Positions 6,371-11,114 of a stretch of DNA of 11,114 nt are shown piece after piece (positions within the stretch are counted from its first letter, which is position 1; the number at the start of each line of letters is the position of its first letter). The stretch is from SG8-41 sp036397875. GTDB taxonomy: Bacteria; Pseudomonadota; Gammaproteobacteria; Burkholderiales; SG8-41. Where the stretch lies: NCBI GenBank assembly GCA_036397875.1, contig DASWIC010000074.1:1-11114 (forward strand), given 5' to 3'. The translations under genes were made by a program, and so were the position numbers. Under the pieces are notes generated by a model. That model worked only from the letters and a program-made list of their open reading frames with translations, was not told where the DNA came from and did not search any database.

Positions 6371-6460
6371 GACACGTTGGGGGTCCTGATTGCTTCTGGC
6401 AATCGGGTGAGAGACACCCTTTGAACCTGATGCGGGTAATGCCGTCGGAGGGAAGCGTGG
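6371..6460 (+). ncRNA. TPP riboswitch aptamer (THI element) upstream of thiC
   Basis: Binds thiamin pyrophosphate in the thiC leader. The most conserved blocks are present in order: GTGAGAGACACCCTTTGAAC (6407-6426) holding the UGAGA pyrimidine-binding turn, CCTGAT, then GCGGGTAATGCCGTCGGAGG (6432-6451) and GGAAG. The closing helix P1 pairs CACG (6373-6376) with CGTG (6455-6458), and P3 pairs CTGATTGC with GCAATCGG around a short loop (about 6386-6406). Placement 50 bases before the start of a thiamin gene fits. The expression platform is listed separately. Confidence 0.95.
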
Positions 6461-6507
6461 GCCGGGATCTTCCCGCCATCGCTCCCTCCTAGCATGCCCG
6501 AGGAGCG
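6447..6507 (+). promoter_or_regulatory. Expression platform of the TPP riboswitch (SD-sequestering switch)
   Basis: CGCTCC (6480-6485) is complementary to GGAGCG (6502-6507), which contains the thiC ribosome site, so a hairpin can hide it. The same segment, CGCTCCCTCC (6480-6489), can pair over ten base pairs with one bulged A to GGAGGGAAGCG (6447-6457), the 3' side of the aptamer. The two pairings exclude each other. With TPP bound the 3' side is held in the aptamer and the SD is masked; without TPP the SD is free. No U-tract follows, so control is probably at translation. Confidence 0.6.
6501..6505 (+). promoter_or_regulatory. thiC ribosome binding site
   Basis: AGGAG five to ten bases before ATG 6511; it fixes the thiC start and is the target masked by the switch hairpin. 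Confidence 0.8.
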
Positions 6508-6510
6508 AAC

Positions 6511-8409
<1,899 letters not shown>

Positions 8410-8417
8410 GCCCGCCC

Positions 8418-8441
8418 GGCGGCCTCCGGCGCGCGGCCGCC
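8418..8441 (+). terminator. Possible thiC terminator hairpin
   Basis: GGCGGCC (8418-8424) and GGCCGCC (8435-8441) form a 7-base GC stem with a 10-base loop, nine bases after the thiC stop. The T-rich stretch (cgttttgtta) begins about ten bases later, not directly after the stem, so this is not a textbook intrinsic terminator. Confidence 0.35.
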
Positions 8442-8503
8442 CCGGAGGAAACGTTTTGTTACATCCCGGGCCCGCTTTCGTGGGCGCGCGCGGGCACCTC
8501 GGC

Positions 8504-8509
8504 TACAAT
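8504..8509 (+). promoter_or_regulatory. Possible -10 box for the macA-macB-permease operon
   Basis: TACAAT, five of six to TATAAT, 57 bases before the macA-like ATG. No good -35 is present at 16-18 bases; the upstream sequence is all G and C. If used, the leader would carry the tandem heptamer repeat. Confidence 0.3.
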
Positions 8510-8531
8510 TCCCCGCTCTAAACCCAGTGAA

Positions 8532-8556
8532 CGGTGACCGGTGATCGGTGACCGGT
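8532..8556 (+). repeat. Tandem heptamer repeat in the macA-like leader
   Basis: Three head-to-tail copies of CGGTGAY (8532-8538, 8539-8545, 8546-8552) and a partial fourth (CGGT, 8553-8556). They create two ACCGGT palindromes 14 bases apart (8537-8542 and 8551-8556). They end 10 bases before the start codon, so the array could be a regulator site, a leader RNA element or simple slippage. No function can be read from the sequence. Confidence 0.7.
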
Positions 8557-8566
8557 TTGAGGGCAC

Positions 8567-10159
8567 ATGGGCTGGATAACACGCAGAAGGGCCGTCGGCG
8601 CTACGATCCTTGCGCTGATATTGACCGCGGGCGCGGCCGCCTACGGCTGGTGGGGCGCGCGCGGCGCCGACCCGGGGTATCGCTTCGGCAAGGTCGAGCG
8701 CGGCACCGTCACGGCGGCCATTGCGGCCACCGGCACCATCAACCCGGTCACCGCGGTCCAGGTCGGCTCCCAGGTCTCCGGGCAGATCAAGGAGATCACC
8801 GTCGACTTCAACTCGGAGGTCAAGAAGGGCCAGATCATCGCCCGCATCGACTCCGAATCGTTCGCGCTGCGCGTGAACCAGGCGATGGCGGACCTGGAGG
8901 CGGCGCGCGCCACCGTGCTCACCCAGCGCGCGAACGTTGCGGCTCTGCAGGCCGAGGTGTCGCGCGCCCGGGTCAATCTGGCCGAGGCCGAGCGCGAGTT
9001 TCAGCGCAACAGGACGCTCCACGAGAAGAACTTCGTGTCGGCTGCCGCGCTCGACAAGGCGGAGTTTGCGTTCCGCGCCGCGCAGGAGCAGGTCAAGACC
9101 GCGCAGGCGCAGCTTGCGGTGGGCGAGTCCCAGGTGCGCAATGTCGAGGCGCTGGTGAAGCAGCGTGATTCGCAGCTCTCACAGGCAAAGGTGGATCTCG
9201 ACCGCACCACCATCCGCGCGCCGGTGGACGGCACCGTCGTCAAGAAGTCGGTGGAACCCGGCCAGACCGTGGCGGCGAGCCTGCAGGCGCCGGAGCTCTT
9301 CGTGATCGCCCAGGACCTGCGCCGCATGCAGGTCGACGTCTCCATCGACGAGGCGGAAGTGGGGCGCGTTCGCGAGGGGCAATCGGCGACGTTCACTGTA
9401 GACTCGTTTCCCGGGAGGACATTCCGCGGCACCGTGGGACAGGTGCGCAAGGCCGCGCTGGTGGTGCAGAACGTCGTGACTTATACCGCGATCATCGCGA
9501 CGTCCAATCCCAACCTGGAGCTGTTCCCGGGCATGACCGCCAACGTGCGTATCGTTGTCGCCACGCGTGACAACGCGCTGAAAGTGCCGAATGCGGCGTT
9601 GCGTTTTCGGCCCGTGGGCGCGGCGGAGACGCGGGCGGCGGGCGGCGAGGGCGGCGCCACCGCGGCGCAGATTCCGGGAGACGAGGCGAAGGGCGGGCGC
9701 GGCGCGCAGGCCGGCGAGGCGATCCGCGAGCGGCTCGGCAAGGAGCTCAACCTGACCGCTGAGCAGCAGACCAAGCTGGATGAAATCCTGCGCGACACCC
9801 GCGAGCGGATCCGCGCGATCCCGGGCGAGGACCAGGCCGAGCGCCGCCGGCAGTCCGAGCGGCTGCGGGCGGAATCGCGCGCGCGGATCGCCGAGATCCT
9901 CGATCCCCGGCAGCGCAAGCGCTACGAGGAGATGGCGGCGAGCCGCGCCGGCGGGCGCTCCGCGACGAGTGGTCGCGTGTGGGTCGTCGACGATACCGGC
10001 AAGCTCGCAGCCGTCGACGTGCGCCTCGGCCTTGCCGATGGCAGCGCCACCGAAGTGGTCGGCGGCGCCCTGCAGGAGGGGACGCAGGTCGTCATCGGAA
10101 CCCGGGCCGACAAGACGGCGCGGGTGCAGCCGAAGGGCGGCCCACGCTTCGGTTTCTGA
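8567..10159 (+). CDS. MacA-like periplasmic efflux adaptor with an inserted LTxxQ (Spy/CpxP-like) segment
   Basis: Periplasmic adaptor linking an inner-membrane MacB-type ABC transporter to a TolC-like channel. The 530-residue protein has an N-terminal membrane anchor (about 10-28), barrel-sandwich half ATGTINPVTAVQVGSQVSG (54-72), a long coiled-coil hairpin (about 98-210), the returning lipoyl half TTIRAPVDGTVVKKSVEPGQ (214-233), a beta-barrel (about 250-330) and a membrane-proximal part resuming at GRVWVVDDTGKL (469-480) and TEVVGGALQEGTQVVIG (495-511). Between VPNAALRFRP (340-349) and 469 lies an extra block of about 120 residues: a Gly/Ala-rich linker, then charged helices with LTAEQ at 396-400 and LDPRQ at 445-449. 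MacA-type adaptors are usually about 370-420 residues, so the block explains the excess length. The start has GAGGG only three bases before ATG; an in-frame TGA at 8558 rules out an earlier start. Confidence 0.9.
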   Translation: MGWITRRRAVGATILALILTAGAAAYGWWGARGADPGYRFGKVERGTVTAAIAATGTINPVTAVQVGSQVSGQIKEITVDFNSEVKKGQIIARIDSESFALRVNQAMADLEAARATVLTQRANVAALQAEVSRARVNLAEAEREFQRNRTLHEKNFVSAAALDKAEFAFRAAQEQVKTAQAQLAVGESQVRNVEALVKQRDSQLSQAKVDLDRTTIRAPVDGTVVKKSVEPGQTVAASLQAPELFVIAQDLRRMQVDVSIDEAEVGRVREGQSATFTVDSFPGRTFRGTVGQVRKAALVVQNVVTYTAIIATSNPNLELFPGMTANVRIVVATRDNALKVPNAALRFRPVGAAETRAAGGEGGATAAQIPGDEAKGGRGAQAGEAIRERLGKELNLTAEQQTKLDEILRDTRERIRAIPGEDQAERRRQSERLRAESRARIAEILDPRQRKRYEEMAASRAGGRSATSGRVWVVDDTGKLAAVDVRLGLADGSATEVVGGALQEGTQVVIGTRADKTARVQPKGGPRFGF

Positions 10160-10160
10160 C

Positions 10161-10919
10161 ATGAGCCAGCCGCTGATCGTCACCCGCGATTTCGTCAAGG
10201 AGTACCGCATGGGGGGCTACTCCGTGACGGCGCTGCACGGCGTCTCGCTCGGGATTGCCGCCGGCGAGTTCGTCGCGGTAATGGGGCCGTCGGGGTCCGG
10301 CAAGTCCACGTTCATGAATCTCCTCGGCTGCCTCGATACGCCGACCAGCGGCGACTACTACCTCGCGGGCGAAGAGGTCTCGAAGCTGTCGGGCGATGCG
10401 CTGGCGGCGACGCGCAACCGCCGCATCGGTTTCGTGTTCCAGAACTTCAACCTGCTCGCGCGCACGTCCGCGGTCGAGAACGTGGAGCTGCCGCTCCTGT
10501 ACAGCCATTGCCCGGCCGGCGAGCGCCGGCAGCGGGCGCTCGCGCGGCTCGCGGAAGTCGGGCTCGAACAGCGCGCCGGCCATCTTCCCCAGCAGCTCTC
10601 AGGCGGCCAGCAGCAGCGGGTCGCCATCGCCCGTGCGCTCGTGAACCAGCCCGTGCTGATCCTCGCCGACGAGCCGACCGGCGCGCTCGATTCGCGCACC
10701 GGCATCGAGATCTTGGCGCTGTTCCAGCGGCTCAACCGCGAGGGCAACACCATCGTGGTGGTGACGCACAACCCCGAGGTCGCGCAGTTCACCAACCGCA
10801 TCATGCATTTCCACGACGGGCGCCTGACGCGCGACGAGCGCGTCGCCCATCCGGCCGACGCGGCCGCGGCGCTCGCCGCGCTGCCCGAGGCCGAGCCGGA
10901 GGAGGGGCGGGCCGCGTGA
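10161..10919 (+). CDS. MacB/LolD-type ABC transporter ATP-binding protein
   Basis: The ATPase of the exporter encoded with the adaptor before it and the permease after it; it powers the mechanotransmission-type pump from the cytoplasmic side. In 252 residues: Walker A GPSGSGKST (42-50), Q-loop Gln94 in FVFQNFNLL, signature LSGGQ (146-150) with the QQQR following, Walker B VLILADEP (165-172) with Glu171, D-loop ALDS (175-178) and switch His203. The N-terminal KEYRMGGYSVTALHGVSL matches the MacB/LolD/FtsE group. It stops after an acidic, Ala-rich tail (about 230-252), so unlike E. coli MacB the ATPase and permease are separate proteins. The start ATG is one base after the adaptor stop, indicating coupled translation. 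The substrate cannot be read from the sequence. Confidence 0.95.
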   Translation: MSQPLIVTRDFVKEYRMGGYSVTALHGVSLGIAAGEFVAVMGPSGSGKSTFMNLLGCLDTPTSGDYYLAGEEVSKLSGDALAATRNRRIGFVFQNFNLLARTSAVENVELPLLYSHCPAGERRQRALARLAEVGLEQRAGHLPQQLSGGQQQRVAIARALVNQPVLILADEPTGALDSRTGIEILALFQRLNREGNTIVVVTHNPEVAQFTNRIMHFHDGRLTRDERVAHPADAAAALAALPEAEPEEGRAA

Positions 10920-10948
10920 CCCTCCTTCGCGCACAGCGCTTCGGAGGG
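10920..10948 (+). other. RNA hairpin A in the ATPase-permease gap
   Basis: Outer stem CCCTCC/GGAGGG (10920-10925 and 10943-10948), a symmetric internal loop TTC/TTC, inner stem GCGC/GCGC (10929-10932 and 10936-10939) and a three-base loop ACA. It begins directly after the ATPase TGA. No T-tract follows, so it is not an evident terminator; a role in RNA stability or subunit ratio is a guess. Confidence 0.55.
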
Positions 10949-10956
10949 TGGACCCG

Positions 10957-10987
10957 TCCGCCGGAGCTCCAACGGAGCGAAGGCGGA
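10957..10987 (+). promoter_or_regulatory. RNA hairpin B masking the permease start
   Basis: Outer stem CCGCC/GGCGG (10958-10962 and 10982-10986), a purine-only internal loop GGA/GAA, inner stem GCTCC/GGAGC (10966-10970 and 10974-10978) and loop AAC. One more T-A pair reaches the A of the permease ATG. The purine-rich stretch just before that ATG, the only candidate ribosome site, is wholly inside the 3' arm. Confidence 0.55.
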
Positions 10988-11114
10988 TGAGCCTGTTCGA
11001 CTGCTTCCTCACCGCGCTCGATTCGATCCGCGTCAACGTGCTGCGCAGCGTGTTGACCGCGCTCGGCATCATCATCGGCGTCGGCGCGGTGATCGCCATG
11101 GTCGGCGTCGGCGC
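10987..11114 (+). CDS. ABC transporter permease, MacB/FtsX type (partial, 3' end outside window)
   Basis: The first 42 codons are visible. The opening MSLFDCFLTALDSIRVNVLR is the short amphipathic N-terminal helix of MacB-family permeases, followed by the first membrane span SVLTALGIIIGVGAVIAMVGVG (about 21-42). In the family this span is followed by a large periplasmic domain (MacB_PCD) that would meet the adaptor; that part is beyond the window. It is a separate gene from the ATPase, 67 bases downstream, with a hairpin reaching its start codon. No classic ribosome site is free of that hairpin. Confidence 0.88.
   Translation, partial: MSLFDCFLTALDSIRVNVLRSVLTALGIIIGVGAVIAMVGVG

Noticed and set aside
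9780..10160. Adaptor-ATPase fusion through the open frame before the ATPase ATG
   Set aside because: That frame upstream of 10161 overlaps the adaptor in another phase and is low-complexity; the ATPase begins at ATG 10161 after the adaptor stop.
9179..10210. 343-codon minus-strand frame and smaller frames opposite the adaptor
   Set aside because: Antisense shadows of the adaptor gene; no motifs.

Overview
The window is GC-rich DNA from a Gram-negative proteobacterium, most likely a betaproteobacterium. Lipid A/Kdo synthesis (waaA), dTDP-rhamnose genes, an outer-membrane TolC-type channel and a TPP-riboswitch-controlled thiC all occur together. The class assignment is inferred from gene content and codon use and has not been tested by any search.

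Layout. Positions 1-1949 (minus strand) hold the dTDP-sugar operon rfbB-rfbA, followed by the first codons of a third overlapping gene, probably rfbC. A 117-base divergent spacer separates it from waaA (plus, 2067-3308). The 3309-3594 intergenic stretch is filled by a structured, MITE-like repeat element. Next come three minus-strand genes read towards it: pcm-like methyltransferase (5635-6300), tolC (4301-5632) and a 5-formyltetrahydrofolate cyclo-ligase, fthC (3595-4197). A second, shorter repeat element (4192-about 4300) lies between tolC and fthC. From 6301 the reading direction switches to plus: a divergent control region with a TPP riboswitch (about 6371-6460) and its SD-masking hairpin, thiC (6511-8409), then a spacer with a tandem heptamer repeat, a MacA-like efflux adaptor (8567-10159), its MacB-type ATPase (10161-10919) and the first 42 codons of the separate permease (10987 to the window end).

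How the genes work together. rfbB/rfbA make activated deoxysugar for O-antigen or exopolysaccharide, waaA adds Kdo to lipid A, and TolC plus the MacA/MacB/permease set are envelope export components. ThiC supplies the pyrimidine of thiamin under TPP feedback. FthC returns 5-formyl-THF to the folate pool.

Most worth a second look: (1) the MacA-like adaptor carries an extra stretch of about 120 residues inside its membrane-proximal region, with an LTxxQ motif and a degenerate second copy, as in the periplasmic Spy/CpxP stress proteins; (2) fthC is bracketed by inverted copies of a dRS3-like repeat that appear to supply both its start codon and its stop codon; (3) two successive hairpins of the same design fill the ATPase-permease gap, the second ending on the permease start codon; (4) the thiC leader shows a readable two-state switch.
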